Shown here: positions 47,725 through 56,628 of the stretch, piece by piece
Position numbering within the stretch: position 1 is the first letter of the stretch
How the letters are laid out: every line of letters starts with the position of its first letter
From: Asaia bogorensis
GTDB taxonomy: Bacteria; Pseudomonadota; Alphaproteobacteria; CACIAM-22H2
DNA: 64,000 nucleotides
Assembly: GCA_945901855.1 (NCBI GenBank)
Contig: CAMDLT010000014.1
Span: 1-64,000, forward strand
Direction of reading: 5' to 3'
The notes under the pieces: generated by a model
What the model was told of the DNA's origin: nothing
Seen by the model: only the letters and a program-made list of their open reading frames with translations
Database searches by the model: none
Position numbers and translations under genes: made by a program

Positions 47725-48984
47725 ATGGAAAAAGACTCGGACCCATCGGACGATTTTCCGTCCACCGGCCATCGGCTCAAATTCGTCGCCGATCGGCACC
47801 ATGCTTTCCTGTTCGGCAAGCCGGGCGGGCAACGCGCCGATGCGCGCAAAGAGAATTTTCGCACCTCCGCGCTCGACAGCGCCAATCTGTCGTCGGCGAT
47901 CCTGACGGGCAGTATTTTCGCCGAGAGCAAACTGGTCGATTGCGATTTCTCGATGTGCGATCTGTTCGGCGCCGATTTCTCGGGCTGCGATCTCACGCGC
48001 ACGACGTTTGCCAAAGCCGATCTGCGCGCCGCCAGTTTCATCCACGCCAAGATGCGCGGCGCCAATCTTTCGGGCGCGGATTTGCGCCCCGGCCAGATCG
48101 TCGAATGGGCGACGCTCAACCCCGATGCCAAGGAAGTGGCGGCGAGTTTCGAATCGGCCGATCTCGAAAACGCGCGCCTTACCGACAGCAACCTGTCGTT
48201 CGTCTCGTTCGAGAACGCGTCGATGAAGGGCGCCTCGCTCGGCGGCGCTACGATGTTTGCGGCTAATTTGCGCGGGGCCGATCTGGCGGGCGCCAAGTTC
48301 GACGGCGCCAAACTGAAGGGCGCCCAGATGGCGGGCGCGCGGCTGTTCGGCGCCTCGTTCAAAAACGCCGATCTGTCGGGCGTGCATCTGCGCGGCGTCG
48401 AAATGAACAACGTGCAGATGGCGGGGGCGCGCCTCGAAGGCACCATCTATGCCAATCCGCCGCCGGGCCAGAATTTGCCGGACGCGCTCAAGGCCGCCGT
48501 CGCTGCCCACAAAGTTTGGGTCGACAGCGGCGGGAGCGACGGCACGCGCGCGGATTTTGCCGGGCGCGATCTGGCGGGCGTGGATTTTGGCGGCTGCGAA
48601 TTGTCGGGCGCGCGTTTCGACGGCGCGATTTTGAGCCGCGCGCGGTTCGTCGCGGCGACGCTGCGGCTCGCAACGCTGCTGTCGATACGCGGCGAGCGCG
48701 CTGATTTTTCCGATGCCGACCTGTCGGGCGCGGCGCTGACGGGGGCGCGCCTGGAAAGCGCGCTGCTCGTTGGGATCGTCGCGCGCCCGATGGAAATGCG
48801 CAAAGCCGACGGCACGCTCGCCGGTCGGCGCACGCCAACAAATTTTTCCAAGGCGTCGCTGATCGGCGCCGATCTGCGCGCTGGCGATTTGCGCGGCGCC
48901 AATTTTGTGGGCGCGGACATGCGCGGCGCCAACACGGTGGGCGCGTTTCTGGCCAATGCCGATCTGGCGGCGGCGCGCCGCTGA
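47725..48984 (+). CDS. Pentapeptide-repeat protein
   Basis: 419 residues. Most of residues 45-250 and 275-415 consists of A(D/N)LxX pentapeptides (for example ADLSGVHLRG and ADLRAGDLRGAN), which fold as a right-handed quadrilateral beta-helix. A linker at about 240-275 (PPPGQNLPDALKAAVAAHKVW) interrupts the two arrays. The function is unknown. Members of the family include Qnr/MfpA DNA mimics that bind gyrase, but no specific signature ties this one to that activity. Its stop codon overlaps the acyl-CoA synthetase start by one base. Confidence 0.87.
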   Translation: MEKDSDPSDDFPSTGHRLKFVADRHHAFLFGKPGGQRADARKENFRTSALDSANLSSAILTGSIFAESKLVDCDFSMCDLFGADFSGCDLTRTTFAKADLRAASFIHAKMRGANLSGADLRPGQIVEWATLNPDAKEVAASFESADLENARLTDSNLSFVSFENASMKGASLGGATMFAANLRGADLAGAKFDGAKLKGAQMAGARLFGASFKNADLSGVHLRGVEMNNVQMAGARLEGTIYANPPPGQNLPDALKAAVAAHKVWVDSGGSDGTRADFAGRDLAGVDFGGCELSGARFDGAILSRARFVAATLRLATLLSIRGERADFSDADLSGAALTGARLESALLVGIVARPMEMRKADGTLAGRRTPTNFSKASLIGADLRAGDLRGANFVGADMRGANTVGAFLANADLAAARR

Positions 48985-50642
48985 TGCTGCCGGCCGCCGC
49001 CAGCTACGAGGCGCTTGTCGGCCGTTTTGCCTGGAACATTCCCGACCGCTTCAATATCGGCGTCGACGTGTGCGACCGCCATGCGGCCGCGACGCCCCAT
49101 GCGCCCGCCGTGATCTTCGAAGACGCGGACGGCCGCATCCAAACGCTCGATTTTGCGGGCCTGCGCCGGGCCAGCAACCGCTTTGCCAACGTGCTCGCGG
49201 GGCTCGGCCTCCGGCGCGGCGAGCGGGTCGGCATTTTGCTGGCCCAGTCGCTTGAAACCGCGGTCGCGCATATCGCGTGCTACAAAGCCGGGCTGATCGC
49301 GGTGCCGCTGTTCGCGCTGTTTGGCCAGGACGCGCTCGCCTATCGCTTGGGCAATTGCGGGGCGGCGTGCGTGGTGGCGGACGCGGCGCAACTGGAAAAG
49401 CTGGTCGCCGTGCGCGACGAACTGCCGGCCTTGCGCGCGATCGTCGCGCTCGGCGGCAAGGGGGCGGCGGGCAGCCTCGACTATGCCGCCTTGATGGAAA
49501 AAGCGTCCGACGCGTTCGCGCCGGTCGACACGGCCGCCGACGATCCGGCCCTGATCATCTACACCTCGGGCACCACCGGCAATCCCAAGGGCGCCTTGCA
49601 CGCGCACCGCGTATTGCTGGGGCATCTGCCGGGCGTGGAATTGCCGCACGAGATGTTCCCCAAGCCCGGCGATCTGTTCTGGACGCCGGCTGACTGGGCA
49701 TGGATCGGCGGGCTGCTCGACGTGCTGCTGCCAAGCCTGCATCACGGCGTGCCCGTGCTCGCGCATCGGATGCGCAAGTTCGATCCGGGCGAAGCGCTCG
49801 ATCTGATCGCGCGGCACGGGGTTCGAAACGTGTTCTTTCCGCCGACGGCGCTCAAACTCATGCGCCAGAGCGGCGTCAAGCGCGACGCCCGCACGGCTGT
49901 GCGCTCGATCGGTTCCGGCGGGGAGTCGCTTGGCGGCGCGTTGCTCGACTGGGGCCGCGAGATTTTCGGCGTGACGGTCAACGAATTCTACGGCCAGACG
50001 GAATGCAATCTTGTGGTGTCGAACTGCGCCGCGCTCTATCCGCTCAAGGACGGCGCGATGGGCCGTGCCGTGCCCGGCCATCGCGTGGCCGCGATCGACG
50101 AAAGCGGCCGGGTTTTGCCGCCGGGCGAAACGGGCGAGATCGCAGTTGCCAGGCCCGATCCCGTGATGTTTTTGCGCTACTGGGAAGACCCTGTCGCGAC
50201 GGCGCAAAAATTCGCGGGCGACTGGCTCAAGACCGGCGACACGGGCCGCGTCGACGAAGACGGCTATTTTCGCTATGTTGGTCGCGCCGACGACGTCATC
50301 ACGTCGGCGGGCTACCGCATCGGGCCTGCCGAAATCGAAGAATGCTTGCTGCGGCATCCGGCCGTCGCGATGGCGGCGGCGATCGGCGTGCCGGACGACA
50401 TTCGCACCGAAATCGTCAAGGCGTTTGTCGTGCTGAAGCCGGGGTTCGCGGGCGATGCGGCCCTTGCCGAAGCGCTCCAAAGCCAGGTGCGCGTTCGGCT
50501 CGCGGCGCACGAGTATCCGCGCGAGATCGAATTCGCGTCCGAACTGCCGCTGACGGCAACGGGAAAAATCATGCGCCGCGAATTGCGCCGCGCCGAGATC
50601 GACAAAAGAAACGCCAGCAAATCGGGGGAGAGACCGACATGA
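48984..50642 (+). CDS. AMP-forming acyl-CoA synthetase
   Basis: 552 residues. The ANL superfamily motifs are YTSGTTGNPKGALHAHR (phosphate loop, about 191-207), the acceptor motif FYGQTECNL (about 336-344), and the C-terminal YFRYVGRADDVITSAGYRIGPAEIE. The DWAWIGG stretch after the phosphate loop resembles medium-chain acyl-CoA and acetoacetyl-CoA synthetase families. It would activate a short or medium-chain carboxylic acid. The fatty-acid substrate cannot be read from the sequence. It is followed by the isomerase-like gene with a four-base overlap. Confidence 0.88.
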   Translation: MLPAAASYEALVGRFAWNIPDRFNIGVDVCDRHAAATPHAPAVIFEDADGRIQTLDFAGLRRASNRFANVLAGLGLRRGERVGILLAQSLETAVAHIACYKAGLIAVPLFALFGQDALAYRLGNCGAACVVADAAQLEKLVAVRDELPALRAIVALGGKGAAGSLDYAALMEKASDAFAPVDTAADDPALIIYTSGTTGNPKGALHAHRVLLGHLPGVELPHEMFPKPGDLFWTPADWAWIGGLLDVLLPSLHHGVPVLAHRMRKFDPGEALDLIARHGVRNVFFPPTALKLMRQSGVKRDARTAVRSIGSGGESLGGALLDWGREIFGVTVNEFYGQTECNLVVSNCAALYPLKDGAMGRAVPGHRVAAIDESGRVLPPGETGEIAVARPDPVMFLRYWEDPVATAQKFAGDWLKTGDTGRVDEDGYFRYVGRADDVITSAGYRIGPAEIEECLLRHPAVAMAAAIGVPDDIRTEIVKAFVVLKPGFAGDAALAEALQSQVRVRLAAHEYPREIEFASELPLTATGKIMRRELRRAEIDKRNASKSGERPT

Positions 50643-51238
50643 CCAAAACCATCGCGTATTATTTTTCGCCCAATAGTCCGTGGGCCTATCTGGGGCACGA
50701 GCGGTTCGTCGCCATCGCCAAGCGGGCGGGCGCGCATATCGACGTTCGGCCCGTCGATTACGGGCGCATCTTCCCGCAGTCGGGGGGCGTGCCGGTCGCC
50801 CAACGCGCAAAGCAGCGCCAAGCCTATCGCATGACGGAGCTGAAACGCTGGCGCGAACTGTTGGGCATCCCGATCAATTTCGCGCCGAAATTCGCCGCTG
50901 TTTCCGGGGTCGCGGCCGCGCGCATGATCATCGCGGCCGACATGAAAGAGCTCAACGCCATGGCGCTTGCGGGGTTCGTCGGCAAAGCGGTGTGGGAGGA
51001 AGATCGCGACATCGCCGATCCCGTCACGCTGCAAGCGATCGCCGCCGAGCACGGCCGCAACGCCAAGCTGCTGTGGGACACGGCGCAAAGCCAGGCGACG
51101 CAAGACGCCTACGATGCCTATACAGCCGAGGCGATCGAACGCGGCGTGTTCGGCGCGCCCACCTACGTCTACAAAGACGAGCTGTTCTGGGGCCAGGACC
51201 GGCTCGAATTTCTCGAGCGCGCCTTGGCTTCAAGCTAG
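50639..51238 (+). CDS. DsbA-like 2-hydroxychromene-2-carboxylate isomerase family protein, second copy
   Basis: 199 residues from ATG 50639, overlapping the acyl-CoA synthetase stop. The N-terminus YYFSPNSPWAYLGHERF carries an SPWA loop at the cysteine/serine position and GVFGAPTYVYKDELFWGQDRL is the closing motif. It is related to the protein at 37108 but not a recent duplicate, since the core sequences differ throughout. In both cases the gene sits beside acyl-CoA enzymes, hinting at a role linked to CoA thioester or aromatic metabolism. Confidence 0.85.
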   Translation: MTKTIAYYFSPNSPWAYLGHERFVAIAKRAGAHIDVRPVDYGRIFPQSGGVPVAQRAKQRQAYRMTELKRWRELLGIPINFAPKFAAVSGVAAARMIIAADMKELNAMALAGFVGKAVWEEDRDIADPVTLQAIAAEHGRNAKLLWDTAQSQATQDAYDAYTAEAIERGVFGAPTYVYKDELFWGQDRLEFLERALASS

Positions 51239-51245
51239 GCGCGCA

Positions 51246-53600
51246 ATGGCGCGGCCGGATCTAGCGTCCCTCGTCCAGGCGCTTGGCGCGCGCGATTTCG
51301 GCGCGGCCGAGCGCCTTGCCAGGGAAGCCTGCCAGCGTCTTCCGGGCGATGCGCTCGCGCGCCGCTATCTTGCGGCGATCTTGCTCGAGCAAGGCCGGGC
51401 GGGCGAAGCGCTGGCGGCGATCGAAACGCCGCCCGCGGTAAAGAACGACGCCGATCTCGATTTTCTGCGCGGCCATGCGTGCGCGGCGCTGGGGCAGAGC
51501 GAGGCGGCGGCCGATTGTTTCGCGCTTGCGACCGCCGCGCGTCCGGGCTTTGCGCAAGCCTGGGCGGCGCAAGGGCTGATGCGCCACCGCGCGGGCGCGC
51601 TTGCGCAAGGCCAGCTTTGCTACGAAACGGCCTTGCGCTTGGCGCCGGGCGACAGCGACACGCTCGAAAAACTGGCGGCGTTGCGCGACGATCGGGGCGA
51701 TCCGGCGGGCGCGCAGAAACTGCTGGAAGCCGCCCTCGCGACGCAACCGCAGGCGGCAGGGCTATGGGCGGCGCTGGGTCTGTCGCGCCTGCGGTCGGGC
51801 GGCGATGCGTTGGCGCCCTTGGCCGAAGCCCGGCGCCTTGCGCCCGCATCGGCCGACCACGCCTACAATCATGCATTGGCATTGGCGAAGGCAGGCGACG
51901 CGGCGGCGGCCGAAAGCGCGTATCGCGCGGCGTTGGCGCTTGCGCCCGACATGGCGGCGGCGCGCCTCAACCTTGGCAATCTGCTGGCGACGCAAAAACG
52001 CTACGCGCAGGCGGCCGAACAGCTGGCGGCGGCCGACCTGCAAATGCCGGACGTCGCGCGCAGTCTTGCGAGCGTGCATTTGCGCGCAGGCAACCCGGCG
52101 GCGGCGGCGGCGGCGGCGGAAGCGGGTTTGCAGCGCCATCCGGGCGATCCCGACCTGCGCTTGACGCTGGCGGCCGCCTTTTGGGAGATCGGGCGCTTGG
52201 CGGAGGCGGAAGCGATTTTCCGCCGTCTGCTCGAGTTCGAAGCGATCCGCCCGTCGGCGCGCCAAGGCTTGTCGAATGTCTTCTACGAACTTGCGCGCCC
52301 CGACGAGGCGATGGTGGAATTGCGCGAAGCCTTGGACGAGCGGCCGGGCGATGCCAATCTGGCGCAGAGCCTGGCGTTTGTCGCGCAATACAGCCAGACG
52401 GCCGATGCGCGCACGCGCTTGGATGCCGCACGGCTGGCCGCGCGCGCCATCGAGGCGGGCGCGCCCGCACCTGCCGAGGTTCCCGCGCGCGCGCGCGGCA
52501 ACTCGCCATGGCGCATCGGCGTGGTGTCGGGCGATCTGCACGGCCATCCGGTCGGCCAGTACCTCGCCGCCGTGCTGGCGGGCCTGCCGAGCGCGCAGGC
52601 GCAGATTTTCTGCTACGCGAACGGCGCCAAGGACGATGCGACCAATGCTGCCATCCGCGCTGTGGCCACGCGGTGGCTGCGCGTGGAGACGCTGGACGAT
52701 CGAACGCTCGCGGCGCAAATCCGCGCCGACGGCATCGACGTGCTGCTCGACCTGTCGGGCTACACGCCGCACAATCGCTTGGGCGTGTTTGCCGCGCGCG
52801 CGGCCCCGTTGCAGGGCAGCTGGCTTGGCTATCCCGCACCCACCGCGCTCCGCCAGATCGATTTTGCGCTGGCCGATCGCGTGCTGACGCCCGGCCCGAT
52901 GGCCGCCGATTTCGACGAAAAAATCGTCTGGATGGAGGGCTCCTGCATGCCGTATGCGGCGCCGTTCGCCGACCTGCCGACGCCGGTGCGCCCGCCCTTG
53001 GCAGGCCGCGCGGTGCGTTTTGGCAGCTACAGCAATGCCGCCAAATTGTCGCCGGGCACGCTTGCGGCGTGGGGCGAAATCATGCGTGCATTGCCCGGCG
53101 CCACGCTGCGCTTGTGCGGGCGCCAATACGGATTGCCGGAGGTTGCGCAGGTTTTGCGCGCGCGTTTTGCGGCCGAAGACGTGGCGGGCGAACGTCTGGT
53201 GCTGGTGCCCGCCATGGCGCGCCGTGCGCTGGTCGAATCCTACGCCGAAATCGACATCGCGCTCGACACGTTCCCGTGGTCGGGCGGCGCCACGAGTTTC
53301 GAGGCGCTGTGGATGGGCGCCCCGCTGGTAACGCTGGCCGCGGACCGGCCCATCGGCCGCGTGAGTGCGAGCATCCTTGCCGCCATGGGCCATCGCGATC
53401 TCATCGCCGATACGCCGCACCAATATGTCGAGACGGCGATCGCGCTCGCGCGCGACCTTGCGCATCTCGAAGCGCTGCAAGCGCGCATGCGCCCGGCGCT
53501 CGAAGCGTCGGCCTGCTTCGACATGGCGCGCTATGCGGCGGCGTTTTTGGCGGCGATCGCGACCGCCTGGGCCGACAAGCAATTGCCGTCCGGCGCCTAG
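51246..53600 (+). CDS. TPR protein with SPINDLY/O-GlcNAc-transferase-like C-terminal domain
   Basis: 784 residues from ATG 51246. Residues 1-400 hold about ten tetratricopeptide repeats, rich in Ala and Leu (GLWAALGLSRLRSGGDALAPL and similar). The C-terminal domain has the GT41 features: RIGVVSGDLHGHPVGQYL, SYSNAAKLSPGTLAAWGEIM and the UDP-binding loop DTFPWSGGATSFEALWMGAPLVTL. It would transfer a sugar (GlcNAc or fucose type) to protein hydroxyls. Such proteins modify flagellin or other surface proteins in several proteobacteria; no flagellin gene lies here. Confidence 0.87.
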   Translation: MARPDLASLVQALGARDFGAAERLAREACQRLPGDALARRYLAAILLEQGRAGEALAAIETPPAVKNDADLDFLRGHACAALGQSEAAADCFALATAARPGFAQAWAAQGLMRHRAGALAQGQLCYETALRLAPGDSDTLEKLAALRDDRGDPAGAQKLLEAALATQPQAAGLWAALGLSRLRSGGDALAPLAEARRLAPASADHAYNHALALAKAGDAAAAESAYRAALALAPDMAAARLNLGNLLATQKRYAQAAEQLAAADLQMPDVARSLASVHLRAGNPAAAAAAAEAGLQRHPGDPDLRLTLAAAFWEIGRLAEAEAIFRRLLEFEAIRPSARQGLSNVFYELARPDEAMVELREALDERPGDANLAQSLAFVAQYSQTADARTRLDAARLAARAIEAGAPAPAEVPARARGNSPWRIGVVSGDLHGHPVGQYLAAVLAGLPSAQAQIFCYANGAKDDATNAAIRAVATRWLRVETLDDRTLAAQIRADGIDVLLDLSGYTPHNRLGVFAARAAPLQGSWLGYPAPTALRQIDFALADRVLTPGPMAADFDEKIVWMEGSCMPYAAPFADLPTPVRPPLAGRAVRFGSYSNAAKLSPGTLAAWGEIMRALPGATLRLCGRQYGLPEVAQVLRARFAAEDVAGERLVLVPAMARRALVESYAEIDIALDTFPWSGGATSFEALWMGAPLVTLAADRPIGRVSASILAAMGHRDLIADTPHQYVETAIALARDLAHLEALQARMRPALEASACFDMARYAAAFLAAIATAWADKQLPSGA

Positions 53601-53632
53601 AAATCCAAGGCCGGTGTGCCTATGTTCTGTCG

Positions 53633-54346
53633 GTGGCCGACAAGAATCTTCCCGCACGCGGACAGAACCCGGCGGTTGCCGCGTTCCTTGGCCGTGCCAA
53701 GGCGCTGGCACCGGTCGCGGGCGCGCGTGCGCAGACTGCCAAGGGCCGCCTGATCTTCGCGATGGACGCCACCGCCAGTCGCCAACCGATGTGGGAGCGC
53801 GCGGCCAAAATCCAGGGCGAGATGTTCATGAGCGCGCGCGATCTGGGCGGGCTCGCGGTGCAACTCGTGCATTACGGCGGCTTGGGATCGTTTGCGGCGT
53901 CGCCGTGGGCCGACAACGCGGCCGACCTTGTCAAACGCATGGTGGCGGTGCGCTGCGAGGCGGGCGAAACCCAGATCGCCAACGTGCTGCGCCATGCGGC
54001 GGTCGAAACGCGGGCGCAAAAAGTGGGCGCGCTGGTTTTTGTCGGCGATGCGGTCGAAGAAAGCGGCGACTTGCTGGCCGGGCTCGCGGGCCAATTGGCG
54101 CTGGCGGGGCTGCCCGTGTTCGTCTTCCACGAAGGCGGCGATCCGGTGGCGCGCCAAACGCTTCAGACCATCGCAAGGCTCACGCGCGGCGCCTATTGCC
54201 CGTTCGATGCCAACGCGCCCGACGCGCTCAAGAACCTGCTTGCCGCCGCTGCCGCTTATGCGGCGGGCGGCCGCACGGCGCTGGCGGATTTCGGCAAACG
54301 CGCGGGCGGCGGTGCGGCGACCGCCTTGCTGGCCCAGCTCAAATAG
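53633..54346 (+). CDS. VWA-like domain protein upstream of a J-domain gene
   Basis: 237 residues from GTG 53633. The segment RLIFAMDATASRQPMW has a MIDAS-like DATAS (Asp45, Thr47, Ser49), close to the DxSxS metal site of von Willebrand A domains, and later VGALVFVGDAVEE fits the strand that supplies the third metal ligand. No membrane helix or signal peptide is seen. The gene is immediately upstream of the J-domain protein, with a one-base gap, and is probably its functional partner. Confidence 0.7.
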   Translation: MADKNLPARGQNPAVAAFLGRAKALAPVAGARAQTAKGRLIFAMDATASRQPMWERAAKIQGEMFMSARDLGGLAVQLVHYGGLGSFAASPWADNAADLVKRMVAVRCEAGETQIANVLRHAAVETRAQKVGALVFVGDAVEESGDLLAGLAGQLALAGLPVFVFHEGGDPVARQTLQTIARLTRGAYCPFDANAPDALKNLLAAAAAYAAGGRTALADFGKRAGGGAATALLAQLK

Positions 54347-54347
54347 C

Positions 54348-55049
54348 ATGGGCCTGTTTTATCTTCTGATCGGCTGCGCGGTCGCTTTCGTGCTGTGGCT
54401 TTTGCTGCGTGCGCTTGCCGATGCCTCGCCCAAAAAAATCGTCGCGGGCGCCAAGATTGCGGGCGCCGGGCTCGGCCTTGCGGCGGCGTTGGGGCTGCTG
54501 TTGACCGGGCGGCTATGGTCGGTTCTGGCGCTCGGCTCGACCTTTGCGCCGGCCTTGATGCGCTGGTTCAAAGGCTGGCAGATCGAGCGCGGCGCCACCG
54601 CGCAAACGCCGGACGCGGCCGACAGCCAGGTCGAGACCGCGATGCTGCGCATGTCGCTCGATCTTGCAAGCGGCGCGATGGACGGGATCGTGCTGGCGGG
54701 GCCGCAGCGCGGGCGCAAACTGTCGGAACTGGCGCCCGCCGAAATTCTGGCGCTGCTGGCAAGCGCGCGCATCGACGATCCGGATTCCGCACCCTTGCTC
54801 GAAGCCTATCTCGACCGCGCGGCGCCGGACTGGCGATCGGGCGAACGCGATGCGCCGCCGCCCGCGTCCGGCGCAGCCGCGATGAGCCGGGCGGAAGCCG
54901 CGCGGCTGCTGGGCGTTGCCGAAGACGCCGACGAAGCGACGGTCAAGGCCGCGCACCGGCGCTTGATGATGAAGGTGCATCCCGACCATGGCGGCACGGC
55001 CGAGCTTGCCGCGCGCCTCAACGACGCCAAAAAAACGCTGCTGGGCTAA
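54348..55049 (+). CDS. Membrane-anchored J-domain protein (DnaJ-like, Tim14 type)
   Basis: 233 residues from ATG 54348. Two hydrophobic helices (about 4-20 and 38-70) anchor it in the membrane. A middle segment follows, then the J domain at about 176-233 with the HPD tripeptide at 211-213 (KVHPDHGG). The topology with a C-terminal J domain is like DjlA and the mitochondrial Tim14/Pam18 proteins. It would stimulate DnaK at the inner membrane. The upstream VWA-like gene suggests a dedicated assembly partnership. Confidence 0.8.
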   Translation: MGLFYLLIGCAVAFVLWLLLRALADASPKKIVAGAKIAGAGLGLAAALGLLLTGRLWSVLALGSTFAPALMRWFKGWQIERGATAQTPDAADSQVETAMLRMSLDLASGAMDGIVLAGPQRGRKLSELAPAEILALLASARIDDPDSAPLLEAYLDRAAPDWRSGERDAPPPASGAAAMSRAEAARLLGVAEDADEATVKAAHRRLMMKVHPDHGGTAELAARLNDAKKTLLG

Positions 55050-55091
55050 CGCAATGGATCCGGCAAATGTTCGGCCGGACGTCGAATATTT

Positions 55092-56078
55092 CTAGCGGAC
55101 GGGCGGCACTTGCGGCGGCACGGCGATGCCGCGCGCGCTAAGCAGCGCGCGCAGCCGGTCGGGATAGTCGGTAATGATGCCGTCTACCCCAAGGCCGATC
55201 AGCGCCGCCATGTCGCTTTCCGCATTCGCGGTCCAGGGGACGATTTGCAGCCCCAAGCCCTTGGCCTCGGCGACGGTCTCGGTCGAGAGATTGCGCCAGA
55301 AGGGCGACCAGATTTTCCCGCCTGCCGCTGCAACCAGACGCGGTGTCGATTGGCCGTGGGCGGCGGCATCGAGCCCGGTCCAGGGCGACACGCCCTTGCC
55401 CTTGCCGACAGTGTCGGCGCCCGCACCGTCCGCGCGCTCGAAGGTCAGGTACGCGCGCGCGATCTCCGGCGCTTCGTTTGCGACGATGGCGAGCGTGCGC
55501 CAGTCGAAACTTTGGATCGTGGTGCGTGCGGCGATGCCCAAGCGTCGGATCTCGGCGATCAAGATGCGCGCGAATTCCGCGGGCGGCAGCGTTTCGTCGG
55601 GCATCAGCGGCGAAATCTTGGTTTCGATGTTGAAGCGCACATGCGCGGCATTCGCGCGGTTGGCAAGCGCTGCCACCTCCGCCAAGGTCGGCATCGGCGT
55701 GCCGGGCATGGGCGTTTGACCGGCGAACTGGCGTGCATACTCCGTGCCCGGACGGATGGCGCCGACATCGAAGCGCTTGAGTTCATTGAGCGTCAGCGAG
55801 CGCACGGTCGGGGCGGGCGGGTCGATCCACGTGCCGTCGGCGCGTTTTGTTATGTCGGGATTGAGCCTGCGGTCGTGCGCGACGATCACGATGCCGTCGG
55901 CGGTGATGCCGGTATCGAACTCAAGCGTTGCAACGCCGACCGCCAAGGCGGCGGCAAAAGCGGGCAGGGTGTTTTCGGGCGCCAGCCCGCGCGCCCCGCG
56001 ATGGCCCTGCAAATCGAAGGCTGCGGCCGGAACCGCGATGGCCAGCAGACCTGTTAGAACGAGAGCGAGGCGGCGCAT
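55092..56078 (-). CDS. Glycerophosphoryl diester phosphodiesterase (secreted)
   Basis: 328 residues on the minus strand from ATG complementary to 56076-56078, with an AGGAG ribosome binding site six bases upstream. Residues 1-20 form a signal peptide ending AAAF. The GDPD fold shows FDLQGHRGARGLAPENT with the catalytic histidine and arginine, EFDTGITADG (metal-binding acids) and a C-terminal VDGIITDYPD. It would hydrolyse glycerophosphodiesters such as glycerophosphocholine in the periplasm. An upstream frame beginning at 56435 is not supported by the signal peptide position. Confidence 0.9.
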   Translation of the reverse strand: MRRLALVLTGLLAIAVPAAAFDLQGHRGARGLAPENTLPAFAAALAVGVATLEFDTGITADGIVIVAHDRRLNPDITKRADGTWIDPPAPTVRSLTLNELKRFDVGAIRPGTEYARQFAGQTPMPGTPMPTLAEVAALANRANAAHVRFNIETKISPLMPDETLPPAEFARILIAEIRRLGIAARTTIQSFDWRTLAIVANEAPEIARAYLTFERADGAGADTVGKGKGVSPWTGLDAAAHGQSTPRLVAAAGGKIWSPFWRNLSTETVAEAKGLGLQIVPWTANAESDMAALIGLGVDGIITDYPDRLRALLSARGIAVPPQVPPVR

Positions 56079-56379
56079 CCATTGCTCCTGCGAAGGCCGG
56101 TATTTGCCAGTGTGGCACTGTCTTAAGCGTTTTTCAGATTGCCCCGACGCGCCAAATGTAACGCGCCGAATCGTCGGGCCGTCTCCCCCCACGCCCCCCG
56201 AAAATCTTGATCGACGGCGAATGGGGCACCGGGGACTAGCGCCGGCATCATGTATTTTTTGTGTTTCAATTTTCGTCGCCTGCACGCTCTCGGATGCCAG
56301 ACTTGCTGAAGTCGACGAAAACATAAAAAATCCTTTTATTGTATAAAATCTGTTAAATTGAATAAGAAAGGAACGTACA

Positions 56380-56628
56380 ATGATCAATGTCTTGCGAGGA
56401 TCAAAAATTCCCCGATCTTCTTTGAGGCGAATCAAGTCAAATCAAGGGCTTGGTGCGCGACACGTCGCGTCTATGTCGCGTCTATGTCGCGCAGATGTCG
56501 CGTCTGCGTCGCGCCTATGTCGCATGGATGTCGCGCCAAAATTTGGGGTGGTTGCCGCCTTTGAACGGAGCCTGCGCCGGGGCCAGCGTCCGCGCCAACT
56601 TGCGGGGCGCGCGTGGCTATGGCATTAG
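56380..56628 (+). CDS. Possible small Arg-rich open reading frame
   Basis: 82 codons from ATG 56380, preceded by a good AAAGGAA ribosome binding site at 56367-56373. The predicted peptide is rich in Arg, Ser and Cys and runs through the 11-bp tandem repeat, whose length is not a multiple of three, so its middle part is dictated by the repeat in shifting frames. It has no recognisable domain. The tidy ribosome binding site is the only positive evidence; this may be a leader peptide or chance. Confidence 0.22.
   Translation: MINVLRGSKIPRSSLRRIKSNQGLGARHVASMSRLCRADVASASRLCRMDVAPKFGVVAAFERSLRRGQRPRQLAGRAWLWH
56464..56537. repeat. Tandem 11-bp repeat upstream of galU
   Basis: Six full copies and a partial seventh of a unit close to GTCGCGTCTAT run head to tail from 56464. 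The first two copies are identical, and the later ones differ at one to five positions. GTCGC is kept in every copy. The 11-bp spacing is close to one turn of B-DNA, so each copy faces the same side of the helix. It might be a protein-binding array or a slippage-prone repeat. It is not a CRISPR, as there are no spacers. Confidence 0.7.

Noticed and set aside
55092-56435. An extended glycerophosphodiesterase starting at 56435
   Set aside because: The added N-terminus has no signal peptide and the ATG at 56078 has both a ribosome binding site and a proper signal peptide.
56464-56537. The 11-bp array as a CRISPR
   Set aside because: The copies abut without spacers, are far shorter than CRISPR repeats, and no cas genes are present.
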